NCBI GenBank assembly: GCA_030038015.1
Contig: JASHPR010000608.1
Coordinates: forward strand, 1 to 36,301
Reading direction: 5' to 3'
DNA from: Streptosporangiaceae bacterium
GTDB lineage: Bacteria > Actinomycetota > Actinomycetes > Streptosporangiales > Streptosporangiaceae
Length of the DNA: 36,301 nucleotides
Shown here: positions 1 to 7,607 of the stretch, in pieces
How positions within the stretch are numbered: the first letter of the stretch is position 1
How the letters are laid out: every line of letters begins with the position of its first letter
Notes under the pieces: model-generated
Database searches by the model: none
What the model saw: the letters and a program-made list of their open reading frames with translations, nothing else
Told to the model about the DNA's origin: nothing
Translations under genes and position numbers: made by a program

Positions 1-59
1 GCTCTCCGGCTGCCGGGCAGATACACCGGGGCACATCTGTTATTCAGCGCTGCCCGGGC

Positions 60-611
60 ATGAACAGCGCGAGGCTTGCCCGCGTATCACCTGTCGTGAA
101 GCCTGCGGAATGCGATGACCGCGCTAAGACCTGGATGGCGCGGTATCGCCGGCCACTTGTCGGGTTCGTGCTCCCGCTCGTCAACGGCGATGTCCACGCT
201 GCCGAGGACGTGGTCCAGGAGACTATGCTGCGCGCCTGGCAGCATGCGCCGCACCTGTCGCCCGACGGCGCCGGATCCTGGCTGCATGCGGTCGCCCGCA
301 ATATCGCCATCTCAGCCCACCACCGCCGGCGACGGGCCCGGCCTGCGGAGACGTTCCTTGACGAAAGTGCCCTGCCGGTGACCGACGACGGGCTGGACCA
401 GGTGTTCGACGCCTGGATGATCGCGGCCGCCCTGGATAAGCTCAGCCCAGAGCACCGGTCGGTGATCGTCGCGCTGTTCTACCAGCGGCGCTCAACTGCG
501 GAGGTGGCGCAATTGCTGGCCATTCCGGAAGGGACCGTGCGGTCGCGCTGCTTCTACGGCCTGCGGGCACTTCGCAAATTGCTCAGCGAACAAGGCATGA
601 CGGGGCCATGA
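60..611 (+). CDS. ECF-type RNA polymerase sigma factor (SigL-like)
   Basis: This 183-residue protein is a group 4 (extracytoplasmic function) sigma factor. It would direct core RNA polymerase to a small regulon when released by its anti-sigma factor. Region 2 spans about residues 30-95 and contains the typical DVVQETMLRAWQ helix. Region 4 spans about 125-178, with LDKLSPEHRSVIVALFYQRRS followed by the helix-turn-helix AEVAQLLAIPEGTVRSR. Sigma-70 regions 1 and 3 are absent, as expected. The ATG at 60 has a weak ribosome-binding site. A shorter start at 135 (MARYRRPLVG) would still keep region 2, so the start is uncertain. Its stop overlaps the start of the next gene (ATGA, 608-611), which indicates translational coupling to the anti-sigma gene. 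The regulon is unknown. Confidence 0.92.
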   Translation: MNSARLARVSPVVKPAECDDRAKTWMARYRRPLVGFVLPLVNGDVHAAEDVVQETMLRAWQHAPHLSPDGAGSWLHAVARNIAISAHHRRRRARPAETFLDESALPVTDDGLDQVFDAWMIAAALDKLSPEHRSVIVALFYQRRSTAEVAQLLAIPEGTVRSRCFYGLRALRKLLSEQGMTGP

Positions 612-1288
612 ACTGTCCAGTAACGATGTCGCTCAGCGCCTACGTGCTCGGCGGGGCAGACGCCAGGGAACAGCTGCTCCTGGCGGACCATATTCCCGGT
701 TGCCCAGCGTGCCGCGAGGAACTGGCCCGCCTGGCGCCGATTCCGGGGCTGCTGGCCCGGCTGCCGTCGGCGATGGTCCCCGGCGGCGTGCTGCCAGGCC
801 CGGCCGCGGGCCCACGCGGGCTGACGCGGCTGCTGCCGGGCAGAGCATGGCGGGCCACGGCGCTGACCGCGGCGGCCCTCGCCGTCGGTCTCGTCGCGGG
901 GTTTTCGCTGGCCGCTCCGGGCACCAGCCCGTCCGCCGCGCCGGGCGCCAGCGTGGCCGCCGCGCATGGCGTCACGTTCTCCGGTAACAACCCTGCGGCT
1001 CACGTGCGGGCCACGGCGGTTCTGACCGCGACATCGTGGGGAACCCGCATCGAGCTGCAGCTGAGCGGAGCCCCCCTCGACGAGCAGTGCAGCCTGATCG
1101 TCGTCACCCGCGCCGGGGCCAGCGAGCAGGCCGGCATCTGGAGCGCCTGGAGCGACGGCCCCATCAAGGTGCCCGCCAGCGCCTCGTGGCACCTCTACGA
1201 CATCACCAGGCTGACGATAATGTCCGGCGCGCGCACGCTGGCCATCCTCACTGCACGCCGCCCCGGGCCGCCAGATCCCGCAGGCTGA
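608..1288 (+). CDS. Zinc-binding membrane anti-sigma factor
   Basis: This 226-residue protein is the likely cognate anti-sigma factor of the upstream ECF sigma factor. The N-terminus carries the ZAS-type motif His28-x3-Cys32-x2-Cys35 with an additional Cys3. One membrane segment lies at about residues 83-104 and is followed by an extracytoplasmic domain of about 120 residues. That domain contains two cysteines but no recognisable enzyme motif and probably senses an envelope signal. The start is fixed by the ATGA overlap with the sigma gene. In this family the cytoplasmic ZAS helix bundle holds the sigma factor inactive until conformational change or proteolysis. The C-terminus overlaps a short opposite-strand reading frame at 1248-1403. 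Confidence 0.88.
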   Translation: MNCPVTMSLSAYVLGGADAREQLLLADHIPGCPACREELARLAPIPGLLARLPSAMVPGGVLPGPAAGPRGLTRLLPGRAWRATALTAAALAVGLVAGFSLAAPGTSPSAAPGASVAAAHGVTFSGNNPAAHVRATAVLTATSWGTRIELQLSGAPLDEQCSLIVVTRAGASEQAGIWSAWSDGPIKVPASASWHLYDITRLTIMSGARTLAILTARRPGPPDPAG

Positions 1289-1403
1289 CGTGGCCGAAAA
1301 CGGCGGTGGCATTAGTGAGGCGGCCCGCGGCTCCCCCGCCCAATCCCGGCGTCGCGAGGTCATACACCGGAAACGCCACGAACAGCCCTGCCTGCACCGT
1401 CAC
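1248..1403 (-). pseudogene. Possible C-terminal fragment of an unidentified minus-strand gene
   Basis: Read on the minus strand from about 1403 to the TGA at 1248-1250, this frame encodes about 51 residues with normal high G/C third positions. It begins VTVQAGLFVAFPVYDLATPG and contains GRLTNATAVFGHVSLRDL. The composition looks protein-like, but the family was not recognised. It overlaps the 3' end of the anti-sigma gene by about 40 bp and would be cut off on its 5' side by the ISAs1 remnant. It may be the tail of a gene lost to the IS event, or a chance frame. Confidence 0.22.
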
Positions 1404-1405
1404 CG

Positions 1406-1765
1406 GCAGGCGCCGCCCAGGTCGCCCAGGTCGCGCAGGTCCGCCGCACGGTCATGAAGAAGGGAAAGAAGACCGTCGACGTCGTTTATCTCATCACCGG
1501 CGACTCCGGTGCCGACCCGGCCACCCTGGCGGCCTGGATCCGCAGCCACTGGGAGATCGAGCGCAAGCTCCACTGGGTCCGCGACGTCACCTACCGGGGA
1601 GACGGGTCCCTGGTCAGAACCGGGAACGCAACCCGTCTCATGGCATCGCTGCGCAGCCTGGCCATCAGCCTGCCGCGCCTGGACGGCCACGCCAATATCG
1701 CCGCCGCCAACCGCCACCACGCCCGCGACCCCAACGCACGCTCACGCTGCTTCAGACCCGCATAA
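1406..1765 (+). pseudogene. ISAs1-family transposase, C-terminal fragment
   Basis: The frame encodes the C-terminal part of an ISAs1-type DDE transposase. Recognisable family segments are VDVVYLITGDSGADPATLAAW, the SHWEIERKLHWVRDVTYRGD block (the conserved glutamate-containing region) and SLAISLPRLDGHANIAAANR followed by HHARDPNA. Homology extends upstream of the ATG at 1454 to about 1406 (AAQVAQVAQVRRT), so that ATG is not a true start. A complete ISAs1 transposase is roughly 350-400 residues, so the N-terminal two thirds, including the first catalytic aspartates, are missing. The element is therefore inactive. Its right end is preserved immediately downstream. Confidence 0.85.
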
Positions 1766-1766
1766 A

Positions 1767-1785
1767 CGACTTTGCCGGGTCCCTG
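1767..1785. repeat. Right terminal inverted repeat of the ISAs1-type element
   Basis: The 19-mer CGACTTTGCCGGGTCCCTG starts one base after the transposase stop. Read outward-in it is CAGGGACCCGGCAAAGTCG, which has the look of ISAs1-family ends (CAGGG...GGCAAAG). The base after it, 1786, is the first base of an in-frame GNAT codon on the minus strand, so 1785/1786 looks like the exact insertion junction. No matching left repeat is visible near 1406. Confidence 0.6.
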
Positions 1786-1914
1786 GTCGGTGAAGTGCTC
1801 GAAGAATAGCCGCGGAAGCTTGCCGCCCATCGGGCGGCCGCCCCACCATTGGTCGATGACCGAGATCACCAGCGGGTAGTCGGCCGGGCTGAGATGGCGG
1901 ATTAGGAACGTCAT
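1786..1914 (-). pseudogene. GNAT family N-acetyltransferase, N-terminal fragment cut by an IS
   Basis: The minus strand from the ATG at 1912-1914 encodes about 43 residues typical of the start of a GNAT acetyltransferase: MTFLIRHLSPADYPLVISVI, DQWWGGRPMGGKLPRLFFEH, then FTD. A GGAGG ribosome-binding site lies about 11 bases upstream on that strand, so this was once a real start. Homology stops at Asp43, precisely where the IS terminal repeat begins. The frame then reads into IS sequence, giving a meaningless tail. The acetyl-CoA-binding half of the protein is not found on the other side of the transposase fragment, so the gene is dead. Confidence 0.72.
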
Positions 1915-2474
1915 TGGTGCAACAGCCTCCACTGATGCGGCCGGCAAGGCCTCCCGGTGATCATTACAGGCTCCGCGTCTCAGCGACAGCTGAATACCGG
2001 CCAGTGCCTCGGCGATGGGCGGCAAGATCGCGGCCGCCGGTTACCTGTTCAGTGAATACGGATTCGTTCTTCTTGCACAGGTACCGGGCGAGACCAGGGC
2101 AACAGGCATCGAGCTGGCCGTGGCCGCTGGCGGTGCGTCCGCCAGGGTACGTTCACCCGGCTCCTCAGTTGCCAGCAGTGGAATGAGTCCTTGCGGAGGG
2201 CGCAAGGTTCTCAGTACCGGCCAGCCCGGTGATCCCGGGCGGATCGCCGCCTGGTGCGCGGCGGGGAATTCGCTGGCGTCGCAGCAACCCGGCGCGACGG
2301 CACCCCGCCGTTACGCACGGCTCCGGGACGACATGTACTCGCCGCGCCATCACACGCAGCGTGGCTTGGGCAGCACATTTTCGGCGGCGCGTAGCGGGCC
2401 GGCCGTGCCCGGCGGATCCCGCTCAGCTCGTGAGGCACCGCCTGGCCGGTCATGGTTGCTGGCAGACTGGCGGG
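1915..2474. other. Intergenic stretch with no supported gene
   Basis: These 560 bp lie between the broken GNAT gene and the methyltransferase. Long open frames exist on both strands, but their products are rich in Arg/Pro/Gly without family motifs and look like shadows of GC-rich DNA. The leftmost bases hold the GNAT ribosome-binding site. No tRNA, terminator or clear promoter was seen. Confidence 0.5.
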
Positions 2475-3251
2475 GTGGAGCCAGTCGCGGAGGTCCCGGC
2501 GGCCGGCCGCGGTGGCCGGGCCGGCCAGCGGGGCAGGTACGGCATCGACGGCGGGTTCGCTGGGCTGGGGGTGTTCGCCGTGATTGAGGCGGGGCTGGCG
2601 GGCACCGTGGCCTGGGCGGTGCGCCATCGCAGGCCGGCCGCCGCCGCGCTGGCTGCGGTGGGCGGCGCGGCGGTGGCGGGATCAGCGGCAAGTTACCTGT
2701 ACTCCACCGGGCCGGGCAAGCGGGCGATCTGGACGCAGCTGCTGGATGAGCTGGACCTGCGGGGCGATGAGCACGTCTTGGATGTGGGGTGCGGCCGCGG
2801 CGCGGTGCTGATGCTGGCGGCCCGCCGGCTGCCCGCCGGCCGGGCGGTGGGAGCGGACGTGTGGCGCCGCCGCGACCAGAGCGGCAACAGCCGCGCCGCC
2901 GCTGAGCGCAACGCGGTGGTCGAGGGCGTAGCCGACCGGGTAGAGCTTGTCGACGCGGACGCGCGTGACCTTCCCTTTGCGTCAGCGTCGTTCGACGTGG
3001 TGGTCAGCAGCCTGGCGATCTCCAACATCCGGGACGCCGGCGGGCGGGCGCAGGCGCTGCGCGAGGCGGTGCGGGTGCTGCGGCCCGGCGGACGGCTGCG
3101 CATCGTCGATGAGGGCGCGGAGCGCTACGCCACCGTGCTGCGGGACGTCGGCTGCGCTGACGTGGCCGTGCGGCAGCTGGACTGGCGGACCTGGTACGGC
3201 CTGCCGGGTCATCACTTCCCCCTGGTCACGGCCGCCCGGCCACCCGGCTGA
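2475..3251 (+). CDS. Membrane-anchored class I SAM-dependent methyltransferase
   Basis: This 258-residue protein (from the GTG at 2475) has two N-terminal hydrophobic segments (GVFAVIEAGLAGTVAWAV and AAAALAAVGGAAVAGSAASY). They are followed by a Rossmann methyltransferase domain. Motif I is VLDVGCGRGAVLMLAARRLP, then GRAVGADVW. DADARDLPFASASFDVVVSS marks motifs II and III, and EAVRVLRPGGRLRIVDEG marks the post-III region. The family transfers a methyl group from S-adenosylmethionine, but the substrate cannot be told from sequence. An in-frame ATG at 2229 would add 82 low-complexity Arg/Pro residues and is less likely. The ribosome-binding site is weak for either start. It stands alone between decayed regions. 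Confidence 0.82.
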   Translation: MEPVAEVPAAGRGGRAGQRGRYGIDGGFAGLGVFAVIEAGLAGTVAWAVRHRRPAAAALAAVGGAAVAGSAASYLYSTGPGKRAIWTQLLDELDLRGDEHVLDVGCGRGAVLMLAARRLPAGRAVGADVWRRRDQSGNSRAAAERNAVVEGVADRVELVDADARDLPFASASFDVVVSSLAISNIRDAGGRAQALREAVRVLRPGGRLRIVDEGAERYATVLRDVGCADVAVRQLDWRTWYGLPGHHFPLVTAARPPG

Positions 3252-4090
3252 CGTCCGCCAGCCATGGCTGGCAAGCGCGCACCTGCCGCCAGCCGCAGGC
3301 GTCTCCGATCGCCGGGGCGTCCGCGCCGACGCGGTCAGGACGGGTACAACCTGGGCGTATGAACGCACAGCCGGCCGATCCAGCGGCCACATTTCAGGCG
3401 GCCGTTTATCACGCGTTGTCACTGCTAGGAGCCGCGCCGGGCCGCGACTATCTGCCGTTATCTGGAGCCCGGATCTGGGTGTCTCCGCTGTAGCTGCCGA
3501 AGGCGTTTTGTGGCTTTTTGCTGCGTCCTGGACGCATTACCTGGACAGTGTCTCCGCAGACCCCGTGCAAATCCCCTTGTCGCTAATGCTTTTCGAACTA
3601 AGCGGTGACCACGCGAACGAGTGTTCAGCTACATGTCCACGCCGCAGACGTCCTGGTCAGGCGCGGCATAAACAGGGAGGGCTCCAGATAACCCGCCGTT
3701 CGGTATTCGCGATTAACGCTCGGGGCGCGCCGCTGGCGACGTGCCGGGATGCTGGTTCTGGCGCCGGAGGGCCCGGGCCGGGTGGCGCCCCCGGCTTTTC
3801 CCGATTTCGTCTCAGGCGAGCCCGCGTTGTCCGGGCTGTTCCGCATGGTCGGCCCCGGACCGGGCTTGGTCAGGCTGCCTGGGCAGGCGGCAACCGCGGG
3901 GCGGGAATGAACCGGGCACTGGATCGGTTGCGCCAGGTGGTCGTAGTTGTCTTGTGTGTTCGTGTCACCTGCACGCTCGCGGAGAACGATGTTGCGGGCG
4001 CGCCGCTTCAGGGATCTGGGGAAGTCGCGTCGAGAACCGGCCCGGGGACCGCACCGTGCGGACCCGTATCCAGCCCCTGTAAGGAGCGAC
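3252..4090. other. Long intergenic region upstream of the cold-shock gene
   Basis: About 840 bp without a secure gene. Two short plus-strand frames look slightly protein-like. One is 3359-3493 (44 residues, MNAQPADPAATFQAAVYHAL...). The other is 3749-3910 (53 residues, MLVLAPEGPGRVAPPAFPDF...). Neither has a good ribosome-binding site or a recognised family. Base composition at 3480-3720 is less GC-rich than the neighbours. The last 100-150 bp may be the 5' untranslated leader of the cold-shock mRNA, since leaders of that gene class are often long, but no specific element could be identified. Confidence 0.45.
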
Positions 4091-4291
4091 ATGGCACAGG
4101 GAACCGTCAAGTGGTTCAACGCGGAGAAGGGCTACGGCTTCATCTCCCGCGCCGACGGGCCGGACGTCTTCGTGCACTACTCCGAGATTGACGGCTCCGG
4201 CTTCCGCAGCCTCGAGGAGAACCAGCGCGTGGAGTTCGAGGTGACTCAAGGCCCGAAGGGCCCGCAGGCCACCCGCGTCCGCGCCGCCTGA
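4091..4291 (+). CDS. cspA: Cold-shock domain protein (CspA family)
   Basis: This 66-residue single OB-fold protein binds single-stranded RNA and DNA as an RNA chaperone in the cytoplasm. It has both RNA-binding motifs: RNP1 KGYGFI at residues 13-18 and RNP2 VFVHY at 26-30. The family N-terminus ([15 protein letters not shown]) and the C-terminal strand ([18 protein letters not shown]) are also present. Length is exactly typical. The start is supported by AAGGAG four bases upstream of the ATG. A perfect hairpin follows 37 bp after the stop. Actinomycetes usually carry several paralogues, so the symbol denotes the family rather than a specific orthologue. Confidence 0.96.
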   Translation: MAQGTVKWFNAEKGYGFISRADGPDVFVHYSEIDGSGFRSLEENQRVEFEVTQGPKGPQATRVRAA

Positions 4292-4328
4292 GCCACGGCA
4301 GGCCAGACCTGCCAAGGGATAACAGCCA

Positions 4329-4366
4329 GACGTGGGCCCGGCACCTGTTGGTGCCGGGCCCACGTC
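4329..4366 (+). terminator. Perfect 17-bp hairpin after the cold-shock gene
   Basis: GACGTGGGCCCGGCACC (4329-4345) is followed by the 4-base loop TGTT and the exact reverse complement at 4350-4366. No T-run follows, which is common for actinobacterial intrinsic terminators. ISL3 homology begins about 20 bp to the right. Confidence 0.65.
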
Positions 4367-4385
4367 ATGCCCGTCGCGACGGCGC

Positions 4386-5186
4386 GGCCTCGGCGAAGCC
4401 GTACGGAAGGAGGTCGCGGCGCACTGCGCCTGCTGGGCGAAGGGCATGCCCCTGCAGGAAGGAAAGCGGGCCGCCGCCACCCGGGAGCGCTGGCAGCAGG
4501 TCCACAACCTGCGTGCCCAGAACGTCGGCCTGCCCGGCTGCGCCCGCCGCCTGAATCTCTCGCTCAACACCGTCAAGCGCTACGACCGCGCCAGCGAACC
4601 GGAGCGGCTTCAGCGCGTCCCGAAGCACCGCCCCACCCTCGTCGACCCGCACCGCGACTACCTCCGCAAGCGCCGGGCCGAAGAGCCCGGCGTCCCGGTC
4701 CAGCAGCTGCTGCGCGAGATCCGCGAGCGCGGCTGCCAGGGCAGCTCCAACCTCCTCGTCCGCTACATCAACCAGGGCCGCCTGGAGGGCAGTCGCCCCC
4801 ACCTGTCACCCCGCCGGGCAGCCCGCATCCTGCTAACCAAGCCCGAACGCCTCACGGCCGGCCAGCAAGAGACGCTCGCCAGCCTCGAACGCGCCTGCCC
4901 GGAGATGACCGCCCTGGCCGGACTGATCCGCTCCTTCGCCGGCCTGCTGGCTCCCGGCCCGGGCAACGACACCAGGCTCAGGCGGTGGATCACCGGCGCG
5001 CGCGCTGCGGACCTGCCCCGCGTGCACTCATTCACCCGCGGCCTGGACCTGGACATCCAGGCCGCCACGGCCGCGCTCACGATGCCGTACCACAACGGCC
5101 GCACCGAAGGCGTCAATACCAAAACCAAGATGATCAACGGACGCGCCGGATTCGCCCTCCTGCGCCACCGGATCCTCCTCGGATGA
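4386..5186 (+). pseudogene. ISL3-family transposase, C-terminal half
   Basis: The frame matches the C-terminal half of a large actinobacterial ISL3 transposase. LGEAVRKEVAAHCACW corresponds to the helix after the second catalytic region. Next comes an HTH-like segment (LNLSLNTVKRYDRASEPERL), the LVDPHRDYLRKRRAEEPGVP spacer, LLTKPERLTAGQQETLASLE, and the terminal PYHNGRTEGVNTKTK glutamate motif. Full-length relatives have about 500 residues with an N-terminal zinc finger and two more catalytic aspartates, all missing here. The final motif also lacks about four residues compared with the usual TKRIxRQMxGRAGF form. In-frame ATGs exist at 4332 and 4446, but no functional protein is expected. Confidence 0.83.
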
Positions 5187-5285
5187 GGTTACGATCCGTC
5201 ACCACCGAAAGTGCGACAGACCCGTTGATCAGGCACTCCCGCTTATATCAACCAGTTCTGGCAGTTACGAGGATATCGTCGGAGC
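5187..5285. other. Probable right-end remnant of the ISL3-type element
   Basis: The 99 bp between the transposase stop and the next gene begin with a segment (CCGTCACCACCGAAAGTGCG, 5196-5215) that resembles the non-coding right end found after actinobacterial ISL3 transposases. The exact end and any inverted repeat partner could not be fixed, because the left part of the element is gone. The promoter of the next gene must lie here or within the IS remnant. Confidence 0.35.
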
Positions 5286-6956
5286 ATGAGGGGGGGCATG
5301 CTGGTCAAGCAGGGGCGGGTCCGGGTGCTCCTCTCCCTGGGAGCAGTGATCCTTGCTGCCTGCGTGGCAGTAGTGGTCGTGGTAACGCAGTCGGCCCCCG
5401 CGTCGGGCGGCCATTGTTCGGCCAGCTACAGCGTGAGTAAGCAGTGGGGGACGGGGTTCACGACACGAATCACGGTTACCGGGGGAAGTCCGGGAGTCCG
5501 GTCCTGGGCGCTGCGTTATAGCTACCCGGGCGCCCAGCGGCTCGATGAGGGCTGGGACGGGTCGTGGTCGCAGTCCGGCCAGGCCGTCATGGTCACCAGC
5601 GCGAGCTGGAACGGCACGCTCGCGCCCGGGGCCTCCACGGCCGTGAAGGCAACGTTCACCGGCCCTGCCGCGGCGCCGTCCGCCATCAGCTGCTCCGGCG
5701 CTGCCGCCGGGCCCGGGGGACCCTCGCCGTCCAGGGGGGCGGCGTCCCCCGTGAGCACGCCGGGGGCCGGGCTGGGCCCCGGCGTCGGTCCCGGTACCGG
5801 CTTCGGCCAGGTGCTGATCGACTCCGCTGTCGCGGCGCCGCTGATCGGGTTCAGGGCGCCGTCCGCGTCCGACCATCGTCCCGGCACCAGCCCGACGGCG
5901 GTCAGGGAAGCCGCCGTGCTGTTCTTTCTGGCCCTGGTCGAGAAGGAGGATCCCCGCGCCGCGGGCAGCAACGGGAGGACCGTGGACAGCGCCCTGCTCG
6001 CCCAGGTCGGCCACCTCGTTGCGGGCGGGAACGAGCCGGATGCGGACGGCGGGCTCGAAGGGTGGTCGCACGGCCTGGTGGCGGACGCCTTGGTGCTGCT
6101 GAAGAACGGCCCGGCGTGGGCGCAGCTCCCGGCTGCCGAACAGGCCAAGGTGGCGCTGCTGGAGGAAGCGCTCGGACTGGCCGGGAACTACACCTACAAC
6201 GACGCGAACAACTTCTCGTCCGGGCTGTGCGGCTACGGTGACTTCGGGAAGGACTACAACCCGAACTACCAGGACGGGTACGTGGGTGTCGAGCTGGCGG
6301 CGATCCAGTTCTTCGGCCCGGCCGCCTGGGACACCATGCTGACCAGGTTCGACTACACCGCTTTTATTGCGCGCCTGCGCGCCGCCGGGTTCACCAACGC
6401 CTGGCGGTGCTACCAGGCGGCGGGGCCGGCGGCCGGCCCGGCGATCGCCCGGCCGTTCGTGTGGATGGGCCACCAGGCCAGCGACCTGGTGGGGATATGG
6501 AACCAGCTCGCCGCGGACACCTTCGACAAGCCGGTCGCCAGCTCGGTGTCCGGCACCTGGCAGGGCGCGCCGGTCACGGCGCGCATCGCCGGCGGCAGCA
6601 CGTCGCCGGAAGAGGGCAATTGCTGCATGGGCCGCGAGTTCGATTCCCGTGACGACTCGGGTCTGCGCAGCTCCGCGCTATATGTTTTCGAGGGCTGGAT
6701 GAACGTCACCGCCAGCCGGATCGTGCTTTCGGTCCTCGGCCACTTCAGCTGCGCCAGCGCTCCGGCCGCCGCGAGGTACGAGGTGGGCAGCCAGGACCTG
6801 ATCTACAAGCTGGCGCGCGGCTACGTTAGCTATGCGCTCAACCAGGACGGCATCCTCGTCAACGGCTCCGGCGACCCGCGCGGCGATGGGCCGCTGGCGA
6901 AGGGCTACCCGTACGACCTCGATGCTTACTACGCACTCGCCGATTCGTCCTGCTGA
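5286..6956 (+). CDS. Membrane-anchored CBM2 protein with uncharacterised helical domain
   Basis: This 556-residue protein has a signal/anchor helix at residues 13-33. A family 2 carbohydrate-binding module follows at about 44-136, bounded by the typical cysteine pair Cys44 and Cys136, with exposed-type tryptophans Trp54, Trp74, Trp90/94 and Trp108. After a Pro/Gly/Ser linker (137-170), residues 175-556 form a large, largely helical domain. It contains EGWSHGLVADALVLLKNG, NYTYNDANNFSSGLCGYGDF, a tyrosine-rich NPNYQDGYVG and GREFDSRDDSGLRSSALYVF. The domain resembles an alpha/alpha-toroid, but no known glycoside hydrolase or lyase signature was recognised. CBM2 modules bind cellulose, chitin or xylan, so a polysaccharide-targeted extracellular role is inferred. 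ATG 5298 is an alternative start. Confidence 0.8.
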   Translation: MRGGMLVKQGRVRVLLSLGAVILAACVAVVVVVTQSAPASGGHCSASYSVSKQWGTGFTTRITVTGGSPGVRSWALRYSYPGAQRLDEGWDGSWSQSGQAVMVTSASWNGTLAPGASTAVKATFTGPAAAPSAISCSGAAAGPGGPSPSRGAASPVSTPGAGLGPGVGPGTGFGQVLIDSAVAAPLIGFRAPSASDHRPGTSPTAVREAAVLFFLALVEKEDPRAAGSNGRTVDSALLAQVGHLVAGGNEPDADGGLEGWSHGLVADALVLLKNGPAWAQLPAAEQAKVALLEEALGLAGNYTYNDANNFSSGLCGYGDFGKDYNPNYQDGYVGVELAAIQFFGPAAWDTMLTRFDYTAFIARLRAAGFTNAWRCYQAAGPAAGPAIARPFVWMGHQASDLVGIWNQLAADTFDKPVASSVSGTWQGAPVTARIAGGSTSPEEGNCCMGREFDSRDDSGLRSSALYVFEGWMNVTASRIVLSVLGHFSCASAPAAARYEVGSQDLIYKLARGYVSYALNQDGILVNGSGDPRGDGPLAKGYPYDLDAYYALADSSC

Positions 6957-7607
6957 TGCCGCGCTTGCTGGAGACGCGGCGATAAGTACGCGGCTGATCC
7001 GCAGCGACACCGCAGGCCACATCGCCCAGGCAGACGGCCTGGCCCCGTTAGTTAGTTAGCCAGCATGTGGATTGCCACCCGCCTCTCCGTCACGGTTCCG
7101 GGGCAGGCAGGTACCGCACCTGGGATTGCTGCCGACTGCGGGACCCGCGACAAGCCAGCAGCAAGCGACAGAAGCCCGCCGTCGGCTATCTTCGGGCAGC
7201 GCAGCAAGCCCATTTCTGCGCGGCACCGACGATAAAACGTCATGACTGTCCGGAGCGGGCCGAACGGCGGTTATTCGCGCACGGGCCGCAGGCCAGGCCT
7301 GGTCACTGAGCGTAATCTGAGCTCCCGCTTGGCGTGCGACCGGATCGAATCGGCGCGCTTGCTCAAGCCGTGACGGTCTGGCGGATGAGCACACCGGTCA
7401 TCCGGTTCTGTCGCCCAGTCTGACTAGGCAATATTGAGGGGGAGCCACGGAGTCATCATGAGGCCGGGAAGCGACGGCGTCCGGTTCGGGGTGCCCCTCT
7501 TCAGGATTTTCGCAGGTTAGGGCGGAATTATCGGCGCAGGGTAGCAGTAGCTCTGGATTAACGTAGATTCTGGCTGAGGTAGAGGCCGGGGTCGGGGGAG
7601 TTTGGGC
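6957..7607. other. Intergenic region with no supported gene
   Basis: About 650 bp between the CBM2 protein and the LCP gene. Short frames on both strands lack motifs. A block of stop-rich TTAGTTAGTTAG occurs near 7048-7060. The final 15 bp hold the ribosome-binding site GGGGGAG (7594-7600) of the LCP gene. The stretch from about 7490 to 7575 is relatively AT-rich and is a reasonable place for that gene's promoter, but no clear -35/-10 pair was found. Confidence 0.45.

Noticed and set aside
554-1363. 269-residue minus-strand frame across the anti-sigma gene
   Set aside because: Its product is Arg/Gly/Pro-rich without motifs and lies antisense to a well-supported coupled sigma/anti-sigma pair.
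5265-6473. 402-residue minus-strand frame opposite the CBM2 protein
   Set aside because: Low-complexity Arg/Gly/Ala product, antisense to a gene with clear CBM2 motifs and signal anchor.
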